Positions 8,358-14,292 of a DNA stretch of 39,926 bases are shown piece after piece. Each line of letters opens with the position of its first letter. Position 1 is the first letter of the stretch. The position numbers were made by a program, and so were the translations under genes. The stretch covers positions 1 through 39,926 of the IMG/VR virus record IMGVR_UViG_3300024348_000109; one strand, 5' to 3'. Source of the DNA: a virus. The notes under the pieces were generated by a model. That model had not been told where the DNA came from and did no database searches. It saw nothing but the letters and a program-made list of their open reading frames with translations.

Positions 8358-8987
8358 CTAAAACTGATACCCTTTTTTAGCCAAAAGCTCCATAAAATAC
8401 ATCTGGGATTTTTGGCATCTTTTGATCATTTGATCCTCTTTTTTGGCATCTCTTTTTAGAGAAACCCAGCTTAACCGAATCTCTGGTTTAATGCTGCTCA
8501 CCACGTGCTTATTGACATCATCCCGCGGTTTTAAGAGTTCGACTGGGGTGTCTACCAATGCGTACGCCAAAACAGATTCGTTCACATCCCACAAGTGCAT
8601 GTAGGCGCGCAGTTGCCACTCATATTTTTTTCCACCACCATCGTTTAAAAACAGTGGGAAAGTTTCCTTTGACCAAGATGTTTTTAAATCGATCACCATG
8701 CTTTTTTCTTTATCAAAAATATCGCACTCGCCTGTTATTAGATCGGTGGTGATTCGCTCTTTGTTCTTTTTGTAATCAGTGCCAAAAACCTGATTGAACA
8801 AATCGATTGAATCTTGCTCACATAAAATGCCTTTTTGAACGCTTTGAAAATCCAATTCATCATCATCCCAACCAAGTACGATTTGACTAGCGAGTTTTGT
8901 TATCTCGGTTAGCGCCCCCTCCGGCAAAACATCCTTTTCTGGATATCCCATAATTTTTGACAATGACGAAGCCCTAAACTGTTTCAT
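8358..8987 (-). CDS. YqaJ-type phage exonuclease (PD-(D/E)XK)
   Basis: A 209-residue nuclease. Motifs visible are the N-terminal RASSLSKIM, G53-x3-E57 (KGILCEQDSIDLF), G-E-C-D89 and D100-L-K102, the metal-binding and catalytic set of lambda-exonuclease and YqaJ-like recombinases. Such enzymes degrade one strand of double-stranded ends and load the partner annealase. The recT gene lies directly upstream and overlaps this start by 14 bases, the classic annealase-exonuclease pair. The ribosome site is GAGGTG. The length is close to the family norm. Confidence 0.85.
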   Translation of the reverse strand: MKQFRASSLSKIMGYPEKDVLPEGALTEITKLASQIVLGWDDDELDFQSVQKGILCEQDSIDLFNQVFGTDYKKNKERITTDLITGECDIFDKEKSMVIDLKTSWSKETFPLFLNDGGGKKYEWQLRAYMHLWDVNESVLAYALVDTPVELLKPRDDVNKHVVSSIKPEIRLSWVSLKRDAKKEDQMIKRCQKSQMYFMELLAKKGYQF

Positions 8988-9972
8988 TTTTCACCTCACC
9001 ACCAAACAGCCCGTCATTCGTTTCCACTCGAAACGAAAACAGCTCTTTTTTCTGCGCTTCAGTAAAGAGCTTGCCTGCTTTTTCTTCTTTTTCGATCAGC
9101 TCTTGTGGAGCTAAGCCAAACTCAATCTGATTTTTCCATTCCTGTTTTTTCGCCTCAAACTCGCCGAATGTCAATGTTTTTGGCGGTTGTTTTTTATCAG
9201 AATAAGGACTATCGCCCTCGTCCTCGACATTGTCTAAAACAACAACAGAGCCTTCAATAGTTTCTGTTTTTTTGCCTAGCTCACCGGCATTATCTATTGT
9301 GAAAGCATTTTGCATTTCAATCGACATCGGCAAATATTTCCACCCGCGACGAAGGATTGTCTTCCTAATCATTTCGCTCTCATTAGAAATCCAAGGCGTA
9401 TCAGAAATGCCATTTGATTTTGCATAAGAGAAAGATTTTGACGTGTCTCTAATTTTATAAATATCTTCGATTGTCATCCACTCAAAATGACTTCCACCAT
9501 CTTTAAATTGCGCCACCATGTAGGCAAGTGTTTTTTTCCCACGATCCCCTTTCAAGAATGGTTTGTGACAAACACTTGGAACCAAGCCTAACGACAAATC
9601 AAATTCATCTTTTTCATAAACAATTTCCGCACTTATACTTGATATTTGCCCAGAGCGCCTAGCCAGTGCGAGCAAACCTCGATACCCAACGATCAATGTG
9701 ATCTCGTTGCCGTACGGCACTAGATATGAGTGCCCAAGATGCCCGCCAATCTCAAGACCGAGCTGACTTGATTGAATTACTGATCGAATCAAGCTGTTTT
9801 GATTTTTGCTAGCAACATCCCTTAATTTTTTGTTGCAAGACAACTCATTGACAACCACTCTCGCCATTTTTTCTGGAGTTATCCCGTTTGAAATGACACT
9901 GCTTATCTGTTTTAATGAACCCCACAAGGCGTTTTGTATGACACTTATTTGCGAGATAGCTAAATCACTCAT
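8974..9972 (-). CDS. recT: RecT single-strand annealing protein
   Basis: A RecT-family recombinase of 332 residues from the chosen start. Diagnostic segments are LGHSYLVPYG, LIVGYRGLLALARRSGQI, a VAQFKDGG stretch and TPWISNESEMIRKTILRRGWKYLP. It pairs complementary single strands during phage recombination and replication restart, with the downstream exonuclease. The ATG at 9972 is preferred because GGGAG lies six bases upstream and the product then begins MSDLA. An upstream ATG at 10011 would add 13 residues but lies inside the promoter region. The C-terminal 80 residues are charged. Confidence 0.9.
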   Translation of the reverse strand: MSDLAISQISVIQNALWGSLKQISSVISNGITPEKMARVVVNELSCNKKLRDVASKNQNSLIRSVIQSSQLGLEIGGHLGHSYLVPYGNEITLIVGYRGLLALARRSGQISSISAEIVYEKDEFDLSLGLVPSVCHKPFLKGDRGKKTLAYMVAQFKDGGSHFEWMTIEDIYKIRDTSKSFSYAKSNGISDTPWISNESEMIRKTILRRGWKYLPMSIEMQNAFTIDNAGELGKKTETIEGSVVVLDNVEDEGDSPYSDKKQPPKTLTFGEFEAKKQEWKNQIEFGLAPQELIEKEEKAGKLFTEAQKKELFSFRVETNDGLFGGEVKNETV

Positions 9973-9999
9973 TTTTTCTCCCATTGAATTAAAAATATA

Positions 10000-10028
10000 A
10001 TTGTAAATCATTTTAAATTAATTGTAAA
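10000..10028 (-). promoter_or_regulatory. Promoter of the recT operon
   Basis: Read on the minus strand: TTTACA (10028-10023), a 17-base spacer, then TACAAT (10005-10000). Both boxes fall in the same position of adjacent tandem repeat units, so a protein bound to the repeats would cover the promoter. It lies 28 bases ahead of the preferred recT start. Confidence 0.6.
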
Positions 10029-10060
10029 CCATTTAAATTAATTGCAATTTAATTTAATTT
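10000..10060. repeat. Tandem 20/21-bp operator-like repeats
   Basis: Two near-identical units (10000-10020 and 10021-10040) begin ATTGTAAA and end TTTAAATTA. A degenerate third unit (10041-10060) begins ATTGCAATTTAA. The period of two helical turns and the overlap with two divergent promoters suggest binding sites for a regulator on one DNA face. They could also be replication iterons, but no initiator gene is adjacent. Confidence 0.65.
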
Positions 10061-10070
10061 AGGTTATTAT
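10042..10070 (+). promoter_or_regulatory. Promoter of the 10098 gene
   Basis: TTGCAA at 10042-10047, a 17-base spacer, and TATTAT at 10065-10070. The -35 box lies in the third, degenerate repeat unit. The predicted start near 10077 leaves a 20-base leader with GGGGG before the ATG at 10098. It fires divergently from the recT promoter. Confidence 0.6.
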
Positions 10071-10097
10071 TGTTCTTTTTAACAAACGGGGGTTTTC

Positions 10098-10538
10098 ATG
10101 AGGGACCAAAGCGTTAAGCTTTTAATTGACAAATTAAGAATTGTTGCGTGTAGGGTTTTTAAAATATCCGGGCACCCTGGATATTTTAAAATTGAGGGCG
10201 GGGCAATAAAAACAAGACTTATAAGCGACTCGGGTTGCACTTTATGGCATGAGAGCGGCAACTATTTTAAAGATTTTTTTAATAATGAACTCGAGATTTG
10301 TGATGACATTGATTATGAAACAGGTCAGCCAAAGCCAAAGCCTGTTGATTTTGCTACTGCTCTGCGAGATATGATTGATAACCCTCAGGCGTTATACAAA
10401 TGTTGTGAAAGGATTTTCTATTACAGATATGTTGATCTTTATGAGTTCAATAAATCGCAAAGCCCTGAATCTTGTGGTCGCATAGCGACTGATTCTATTG
10501 GATACTATTTGAATAAAAACTGGTTCAAAATCAAATAA
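10098..10538 (+). CDS. Hypothetical protein (146 aa), divergent from recT
   Basis: A 146-residue soluble protein with no recognised family. It starts with a basic helix (SVKLLIDKLRIVACRVF) and has a central GAIKTRLISDSGCTLWHESGNYFKDFF part, a Pro-Lys-Pro linker (QPKPKPVDFA) and a C-terminal Tyr-rich helix. Its own promoter and GGGGG ribosome site support expression. It lies alone between the divergent promoters and small RNA copy 2, and codons 20-32 encode a strong hairpin. A regulator of the recombination operon is possible from position only. Confidence 0.75.
   Translation: MRDQSVKLLIDKLRIVACRVFKISGHPGYFKIEGGAIKTRLISDSGCTLWHESGNYFKDFFNNELEICDDIDYETGQPKPKPVDFATALRDMIDNPQALYKCCERIFYYRYVDLYEFNKSQSPESCGRIATDSIGYYLNKNWFKIK
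10154..10194 (+). other. Long perfect hairpin inside the 10098 gene
   Basis: TTTTAAAATATCC (10157-10169) pairs with GGATATTTTAAAA (10179-10191). The stem continues inward with a G-T and two G-C pairs, leaving a CAC loop. This makes a 16-bp stem some 60 bases into the coding sequence. A palindrome this long is unlikely to be set by protein constraint alone. It could be an RNase III site, a translation brake or a protein-binding site. Confidence 0.75.
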
Positions 10539-10542
10539 CCAT

Positions 10543-10571
10543 TTCACGGCGTTGGAAAAATTGTGTAGAAT
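10543..10571 (+). promoter_or_regulatory. Probable promoter for small RNA copy 2
   Basis: TTCACG (10543-10548), a 17-base spacer, and TAGAAT (10566-10571). The -35 box is weaker than that of copy 1. Its position relative to the conserved scaffold is comparable, and the predicted start is near 10578, just after the stop of the upstream gene. Confidence 0.45.
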
Positions 10572-10577
10572 AGAACA

Positions 10578-10686
10578 ATAAGCGATAAAAATCGTTTATG
10601 AAAACAGTTTCTTCAGATCCTGTTTGCTTCAATCGAAAAGATTGGAAAGCTCTGTGAAGTTCGTACCTCCACAGGGCTTTTTTTTT
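10578..10686 (+). ncRNA. Candidate small RNA copy 2 / leader of the DHFR operon
   Basis: The predicted RNA of about 109 bases has a 5' hairpin (AAGCGAT 10580-10586 with ATCGTTT 10591-10597, AAAA loop), unrelated to the 5' hairpin of copy 1. The shared scaffold follows: AAACAG (10602-10607) with CTGTTT (10620-10625), then the CAATC/GATTG hairpin, then the terminator. Only 14 bases separate the T run from the DHFR ATG, so DHFR and the early operon should depend on readthrough unless another promoter is used. It may therefore act as an attenuating leader as well as a free RNA. Confidence 0.5.
10649..10686 (+). terminator. Rho-independent terminator upstream of DHFR
   Basis: The stem GCTCTGTG (10649-10656) / CACAGGGC (10670-10677) is followed by nine T. 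The stem bases and tail match the terminator at 7500-7536, but the apical part differs and the stem is shorter. It lies between the 10098 gene and the DHFR gene. Confidence 0.8.
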
Positions 10687-10700
10687 AAATTGGAAAAAAC

Positions 10701-11225
10701 ATGAAAATTAAATTAATTGCTGCATTATCGAACAACAGAGTGATTGGTATTAATAACCAATTACCCTGGCATGTTCCTGAGGATTTTGCGCACTTTAAAA
10801 AACTCACAGAGCACCAACATATTTTGATGGGTCGCAATACCTGGGAGTCTATTTTTAACTTGCGTCAAAAGCCGCTGCCCAATCGCCATCACGTTGTGAT
10901 AAGCCGTTCGGCTCTGTTGTTGCCACAAGGCGTTGATTTAGCGAACTCAATCGAAGCCGCGATCTCCTTGTGTCGCCAATCCAATATCGACAACAACGAA
11001 AGTAAAGATATTTGCATTATTGGTGGGGCGCAAATTTACGAACAAAGCCTGGCTTTTGTTGATGTGCTGGAGCTGACATACGTGCACGTCGAGCTCGAAG
11101 GTGATGCGTTTTTCCCAGAGTTGCCGCACGGCATGTTTAAAGAGGTAGATCGGCGCTCGATTGTCAGCGCTAAAGAGCCTTTTTATGAAGCCAGTTTTGT
11201 AAGTTATCGAAAAAATACGTTATAA
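10701..11225 (+). CDS. folA: Dihydrofolate reductase
   Basis: A full-length DHFR of 174 residues. It shows the N-terminal strand IAALSNNRVIG, the substrate loop LPWHVPEDFAHFK with Asp28 at the catalytic position of bacterial DHFR, the NADPH-binding MGRNTWESI and HHVVISR segments, GGAQIYEQSL, and ELTYVHVELEGDAFFPEL. It reduces dihydrofolate with NADPH and supports dTMP synthesis during replication. No thymidylate synthase is recognisable in the window, so the host enzyme would be the partner. It is the first gene after the copy 2 terminator, with a weak ribosome site (GGA). Confidence 0.95.
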   Translation: MKIKLIAALSNNRVIGINNQLPWHVPEDFAHFKKLTEHQHILMGRNTWESIFNLRQKPLPNRHHVVISRSALLLPQGVDLANSIEAAISLCRQSNIDNNESKDICIIGGAQIYEQSLAFVDVLELTYVHVELEGDAFFPELPHGMFKEVDRRSIVSAKEPFYEASFVSYRKNTL

Positions 11226-11226
11226 T
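11197..11226 (+). promoter_or_regulatory. Promoter ahead of the replication genes
   Basis: TTGTAA (11197-11202), an 18-base spacer, and a perfect TATAAT (11221-11226), placed over the DHFR stop. A transcript would start near 11233 and carry a structured leader of about 116 bases to the TTG start at 11349. Confidence 0.55.
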
Positions 11227-11227
11227 T

Positions 11228-11348
11228 CAAGTGCAGGCGGTTGTCTGCATTTGCTAAAAAATATGGGGGAAGGCAGGCATGCCGTCGGATTCGACACCCG
11301 ACACCCCCCATTCCATTCAATGTGTCGATCCTAGTCGAGGAGAACAAA
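11228..11348 (+). other. Structured leader with a compact three-way junction (tRNA-like features)
   Basis: The first hairpin pairs CAAGTGCAG (11228-11236) with CTGCATTTG (11245-11253). It is followed by a closed three-way junction. Its 7-bp helix is ATGGGGG (11263-11269) with CCCCCAT (11305-11311). Inside are GGCA/TGCC (11272-11283) and GTCGG/CCGAC (11284-11302) with TTCGA in its loop. The bases TCCA follow the outer helix. This resembles a tRNA without an anticodon arm, but the T-loop is nine bases, or has an A-C closing mismatch. A ribosome site (GAGGAG) lies at the 3' end. It could equally be a cis-regulatory RNA. Confidence 0.45.
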
Positions 11349-12176
11349 TTGCACTACTATCCGCATCATATTGGTGATTATCGCTCATCAACATCGCACT
11401 TATCAAACGAAGAAGACTTGACCTATCGACGATTACTCGAAATGTATTATGATTCAGAGCAACCTATCCCGCTTGAAACCAACTGGGTTGCAAGGCGGTT
11501 GCGCGTTGGTTGTGAGTCGGTTGTGGCGGTGCTGAATGATTTTTTTGAAAAGCGAGAAAATGGGTGGTATCACGCCAAATGCGAAAAAATAATTAAGAAA
11601 TATCACTCTCAAGCAGTCATTGCTAGAGAAAATGGAAAAAAAGGAGGGCGGCGCAAAGCCGCGCCAAACAACGATGTAAACCCAGCGGGTTCCAAGTCGG
11701 TACCCAGCCCTAAGCCAGACCTAAGCCAACCCCTAGCTAACCAAGAACCAGTAACCAGTAACCAAGAACCAGTAACCAAGAACCAATTGTTTAAAGAAAA
11801 AAAACAACAAGCCGAAAAGCCTGCTGATGTTGATGAGCAGACGTGGCGAGATTTTGTATCTCATCGAAAAAACAAAAAGGCATCGATCACAAAAACAGCG
11901 ATCAGCGGCATTAGAAAAGAAGCCGAAAAGGCGGGCATATCGCTAACCGAGGCATTGTCAATTTGCGTGATCCGTGGGTGGATTGGATTTGATGCGACTT
12001 GGTTAAAAAACAATCAAAATAGCAATCAAAAGCCAAAAGAAAAGACGCTTATCGAAAAAATGTTGGAAGCCGAAGATAGGAAAAGCAAAACCTTTGACGT
12101 ACAGGCAACCGAGCTTGTCACCAAACAATCTGGTGATAATTATTTAGCCATTACTGAGGAGGCTCGCGATGAGTAA
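11349..12176 (+). CDS. DUF1376 (YdaU-like) replication-associated protein
   Basis: A 275-residue protein from a TTG start. The N-terminal LHYYPHHIGDYRSSTSHLS and YRRLLEMYYDSEQPIPLE segments are diagnostic of DUF1376, found in phage and prophage replication regions. The TTG at 11349 is chosen because GAGGAG lies six bases upstream and family members begin at this HYY motif. The upstream in-frame TTG would run through a structured leader. The middle is a low-complexity linker rich in Pro, Asn and Gln with a repeated NQEPVT. The C-terminal half (TWRDFVSHRKNKKASITKTA) resembles a primosomal helical domain. Confidence 0.85.
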   Translation: MHYYPHHIGDYRSSTSHLSNEEDLTYRRLLEMYYDSEQPIPLETNWVARRLRVGCESVVAVLNDFFEKRENGWYHAKCEKIIKKYHSQAVIARENGKKGGRRKAAPNNDVNPAGSKSVPSPKPDLSQPLANQEPVTSNQEPVTKNQLFKEKKQQAEKPADVDEQTWRDFVSHRKNKKASITKTAISGIRKEAEKAGISLTEALSICVIRGWIGFDATWLKNNQNSNQKPKEKTLIEKMLEAEDRKSKTFDVQATELVTKQSGDNYLAITEEARDE

Positions 12177-12768
12177 AAAAAATTATATTGAACTTAAAAA
12201 AGCTTATCTCGAATTTATAAACGAGCTGTTTATTGACTACCGCCACCCCCAAACCAGCCTGTCAACACAAGAATGGTTGTCAATCGGTGAGAGATACGGT
12301 TTTGAAAACGTGATTGGGATGGTGCTTAAAATTCGCTCAAACCCAGACTCTAACGGATTTATCATCCGCGTTTCAGAGATTGAGAGACTTTTGAACGGCA
12401 CAAAATCTAATAGAGCCTCTTTAGCGTGGTCAAAATTAATGGCTGTTATAGATCGATCAACTGCATATCTTTTTGTCTTTGACGACCCCTTGCTGCACGT
12501 CACGATCGATTCTATCGGTGGGTGGGAGGCGGTTTGCTCTTGGAGGGTAGACGAACTCGGGTTTAAGCAAAATGAGTTTTCAAAACATTATGAAACAGCA
12601 GAGCGGCTGTCAGCTATCCCAAAATACACCCCTGTGTTTAGCCTTGGTGTCATGGTTTCAGAGACAATCCCTGTTGGGGATAGAAGTAAGTGCGAAAAGG
12701 TGTATCGGCTTGAATTCGTTGGGGCAGCACAAGAAAATAGCGCAACACCAACGGTTCTCATTCAGTAG
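12169..12768 (+). CDS. DUF6475-like replication-associated protein
   Basis: A 199-residue protein overlapping the previous gene by eight bases. The block RASLAWSKLMAVIDRSTAYLFVFDDPLLHVTIDSIGGWEAVCSW resembles the domain that often follows YdaU-like genes in phage replication modules (DUF6475). The N-terminal helical part contains a EWLSIGERYGF segment similar to primase or helicase loader helices. Its biochemical role is unknown; gene order suggests helicase loading or origin work. It is followed by the first copy of the duplicated promoter cassette. Confidence 0.65.
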   Translation: MSKKNYIELKKAYLEFINELFIDYRHPQTSLSTQEWLSIGERYGFENVIGMVLKIRSNPDSNGFIIRVSEIERLLNGTKSNRASLAWSKLMAVIDRSTAYLFVFDDPLLHVTIDSIGGWEAVCSWRVDELGFKQNEFSKHYETAERLSAIPKYTPVFSLGVMVSETIPVGDRSKCEKVYRLEFVGAAQENSATPTVLIQ

Positions 12769-12790
12769 ATTTCTAATGATATAACAAAAT

Positions 12791-12815
12791 ATTATAGGTT
12801 TTAAAATCCTATAAT
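12791..12815. promoter_or_regulatory. Palindromic operator upstream of the promoter
   Basis: ATTATAGG (12791-12798) and CCTATAAT (12808-12815) are perfect 8-bp arms around a TTTTAAAA-containing centre. It lies about 20 bases upstream of the -35 box. No T run follows, so it is not a terminator. The same site occurs at 14638-14662. Confidence 0.6.
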
Positions 12816-12836
12816 TAAATGAGATGACAAACGCTA

Positions 12837-12864
12837 TTGATATTATATTTATAATATGTATAAT
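12837..12864 (+). promoter_or_regulatory. Promoter of the small-gene/ssb operon, with operator in its spacer
   Basis: TTGATA (12837-12842), a 16-base spacer and a perfect TATAAT (12859-12864). The perfect palindrome ATATTATA-TT-TATAATAT (12840-12857) fills the spacer, so a bound dimer would block RNA polymerase. AAGGAA precedes the ATG at 12896. Confidence 0.75.
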
Positions 12865-12895
12865 ACTCATATTGATTAATTAAAAAGGAACGAAA

Positions 12896-13075
12896 ATGGA
12901 TAACATTACAGCAGCAAGAGCAAAATATTCAGCAGCGATGCTAGCGATTCGATCAGAGCATGATTTGGCTTGGGAAGCAGCAAAAAAAGCCATTGACGAA
13001 AAGAGAGATGAACAACTAGCGGCTGCCAACGCTGAGTTTGAAGCTGAGATCAGGGAAGCTGGTTTTGGTGGGTAA
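12896..13075 (+). CDS. Small Ala/Glu-rich helical protein (59 aa)
   Basis: A 59-residue protein started by the ATG at the end of the duplicated cassette, with AAGGAA upstream. The sequence is almost all helix-forming (AARAKYSAAMLAIRSEHDLAWEAA, then EKRDEQLAAANAEFEAEIREA) and should form a single amphipathic coiled coil ending in a short Gly tail. No family was recognised. A strong promoter and ribosome site imply high expression. It is the first gene of a run of small proteins leading to ssb. Confidence 0.75.
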   Translation: MDNITAARAKYSAAMLAIRSEHDLAWEAAKKAIDEKRDEQLAAANAEFEAEIREAGFGG

Positions 13076-13096
13076 GGTTTTTATTTGGGGTTAAAA

Positions 13097-13264
13097 ATGA
13101 AAAAAAGAGTTTATAAAAGGTGGGCTTGTCAAAAGATGAAAAACCTTGAGCTTTTCGATGTTGTGAAAGACGTTGGGTTTTGTGGTGTTCGGTTTACAGT
13201 TGCTCGGGTTCTTTTTAATGGGGTTCCCGATGGCGTAAGGATAATTTCTAGGGGTTGGCAATGA
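13097..13264 (+). CDS. Hypothetical protein (55 aa)
   Basis: A 55-residue basic protein starting with KKRVYKRWACQKMKN, followed by a hydrophobic beta-like part (LFDVVKDVGFCGVRFTVARVLFNG). The ribosome site is weak (GGGG). Its stop overlaps the ATG of the next small gene (ATGA), which supports translation of both. No family was recognised. Confidence 0.55.
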   Translation: MKKRVYKRWACQKMKNLELFDVVKDVGFCGVRFTVARVLFNGVPDGVRIISRGWQ

Positions 13265-13378
13265 TTATAAGAAATATGACAAATGATGAGCTTTTGAAAC
13301 ACACTATGATGGATAGTTCTGAGGTACGTCCAGGAACTTAGAAAATCTTTAAATAAAATGAGAGATTCGTTAGGTTAA
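13261..13378 (+). pseudogene. Frameshifted paralogue of the 13402 gene
   Basis: The ATG at 13261 reads MTNDELLKHTMMDSSEV and then leaves the family frame, stopping at 13341. Skipping one base near 13327 restores V-QELRKSLNKMRDSLG and a stop at 13378. The intact neighbour reads MTNEELLAHTQLDCSEV-IKELRKRL in the matching place. A one-base insertion in a tandem duplicate explains this. Programmed +1 shifting is possible but no known slippery site is visible. The restored protein would still be shorter than the intact copy. Confidence 0.75.
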
Positions 13379-13401
13379 AAATATTTTAAAAAGGGAAGAA
13401 A

Positions 13402-13620
13402 ATGGTAGAAAGTATGACAAATGAAGAGCTTTTGGCCCACACACAGCTGGACTGTTCTGAAGTTATTAAAGAGCTTAGAAAGAGGCTAATGTCAAAAATC
13501 GATAATGCTGATGGATTAGAAAGTCGTTTTGATGAAATAATATCATCGTTCGATGATCTTGAGGATGAGATTGGAAGCATTAAAGAAAATCTTAAGGACT
13601 TGGCACGCGAATTAAATTAA
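13402..13620 (+). CDS. Small acidic coiled-coil protein (72 aa)
   Basis: A 72-residue protein with GGGAAG upstream of ATG. Residues 5-21 (MTNEELLAHTQLDCSEV) are shared with the broken paralogue just upstream. The C-terminal 45 residues are acidic heptads (RFDEIISSFDDLEDEIGSIK). No known family is assigned. A short leader (TTAAAAATATTTT) lies before this gene and again before ssb, so the segment has been shaped by small duplications. Confidence 0.75.
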   Translation: MVESMTNEELLAHTQLDCSEVIKELRKRLMSKIDNADGLESRFDEIISSFDDLEDEIGSIKENLKDLARELN

Positions 13621-13642
13621 AAATATTTTGAAGGGGTGAATT

Positions 13643-14077
13643 GTGGCAGTAAATAAAGTTATTTTAGTTGGTAATTTAGGTGCAGATCCCGAAACACGTT
13701 ATATGCCAAACGGCGATGCGGTTACAAATTTTTCATTAGCAACAACTGATCGATGGAAAGATAAAAGTACGGGCGAAGCAAAAGAGTCCACGGAATGGCA
13801 TCGTGTTGTGATTTATGGAAAGCTAGCAGAAATTGCGGGCAAATATCTGAAAAAGGGCGCTCAGGTTTATCTTGAAGGTAAATTAAAAACCAGAAAATAT
13901 CAAGATAAAAGCGGGCAAGAGCGCTACACAACTGAAGTTTTCGCAGATCAAATGAAGATGTTGGGATCAAAAGGAGCGGACGGCAACGATAGTCAAAATC
14001 AGCAGCCACAAGGCGCTGATAGAGCGAGGACTGGCGCTACCGTAGCCAAAACCAGTGATGATGATCTACCGTTTTAA
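13643..14077 (+). CDS. ssb: Single-stranded DNA-binding protein
   Basis: A 144-residue SSB from a GTG start with GGGG upstream. The OB fold is clear: [76 protein letters not shown] Gln-, Ala- and Gly-rich linker follows, then the acidic tip DDDLPF that recruits partner proteins. It covers single strands during replication and feeds RecT-mediated annealing. It lies in the operon controlled by the duplicated promoter cassette. Confidence 0.95.
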   Translation: MAVNKVILVGNLGADPETRYMPNGDAVTNFSLATTDRWKDKSTGEAKESTEWHRVVIYGKLAEIAGKYLKKGAQVYLEGKLKTRKYQDKSGQERYTTEVFADQMKMLGSKGADGNDSQNQQPQGADRARTGATVAKTSDDDLPF

Positions 14078-14088
14078 AGGGCATTTCA

Positions 14089-14292
14089 ATGTGTAAAATG
14101 TGTGAGGTGTCACAGCAAGATCGGTTCGCTGGGGGTTATGATTTTAAGTGTTTGAGCTGCTGCGTTAGAGCGCTTAAAAAAACAAGACCTCTCGGGAGGG
14201 CGCACCAAGAATCGATTCTTGAGGTGATTTTAAGAGTGCGTGGCGCACCAACAAAAAAATCTATTTTGGGAGAGCTGAGTGAGAAAAAGTAA
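14089..14292 (+). CDS. Small Cys-rich protein (67 aa)
   Basis: A 67-residue protein with C-x2-C near the N-terminus (MCKMCEV) and a CLSCC cluster about 20 residues later. This is consistent with one zinc site, followed by a basic helical tail (RALKKTRPLGRAHQESILEVILRVRG). Similar short zinc proteins are common near phage nucleases. It overlaps the nuclease gene by 14 bases. No named family. Confidence 0.7.
   Translation: MCKMCEVSQQDRFAGGYDFKCLSCCVRALKKTRPLGRAHQESILEVILRVRGAPTKKSILGELSEKK

Larger units (their letters stand above)
12777..12898 (+). repeat. 122-bp perfect direct repeat, copy 1 (promoter-operator-ribosome-site cassette)
   Basis: Bases 12777-12898 are identical to 14624-14745. 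The cassette contains two palindromes, a sigma70-type promoter, an AAGGAA ribosome site and an ATG. It drives the 12896 gene here and the 14743 gene at the other copy. Identity over 122 A+T-rich non-coding bases implies recent duplication or gene conversion. Confidence 0.95.

Noticed and set aside
8108-8380. Plus-strand 90-residue frame opposite the 75-residue minus gene
   Set aside because: It is antisense to two genes that have ribosome sites and operon context, has low-complexity hydrophobic content, and shows no ribosome site.
9973-10011. RecT start at ATG 10011
   Set aside because: It would place coding sequence over the predicted -10 box, whereas ATG 9972 has GGGAG six bases upstream and gives the MSDLA start.
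11263-11314. A functional tRNA gene
   Set aside because: There is no anticodon arm, the T-loop is nine bases or has a mismatched closing pair, and two extra bases separate the T-stem from the outer helix. It is kept only as a structured leader.
11241-11348. Longer form of the DUF1376 protein beginning at TTG 11241
   Set aside because: It would read through a structured leader, lacks a good ribosome site, and adds residues not typical of the family. TTG 11349 has GAGGAG at the right distance and a family-typical start.
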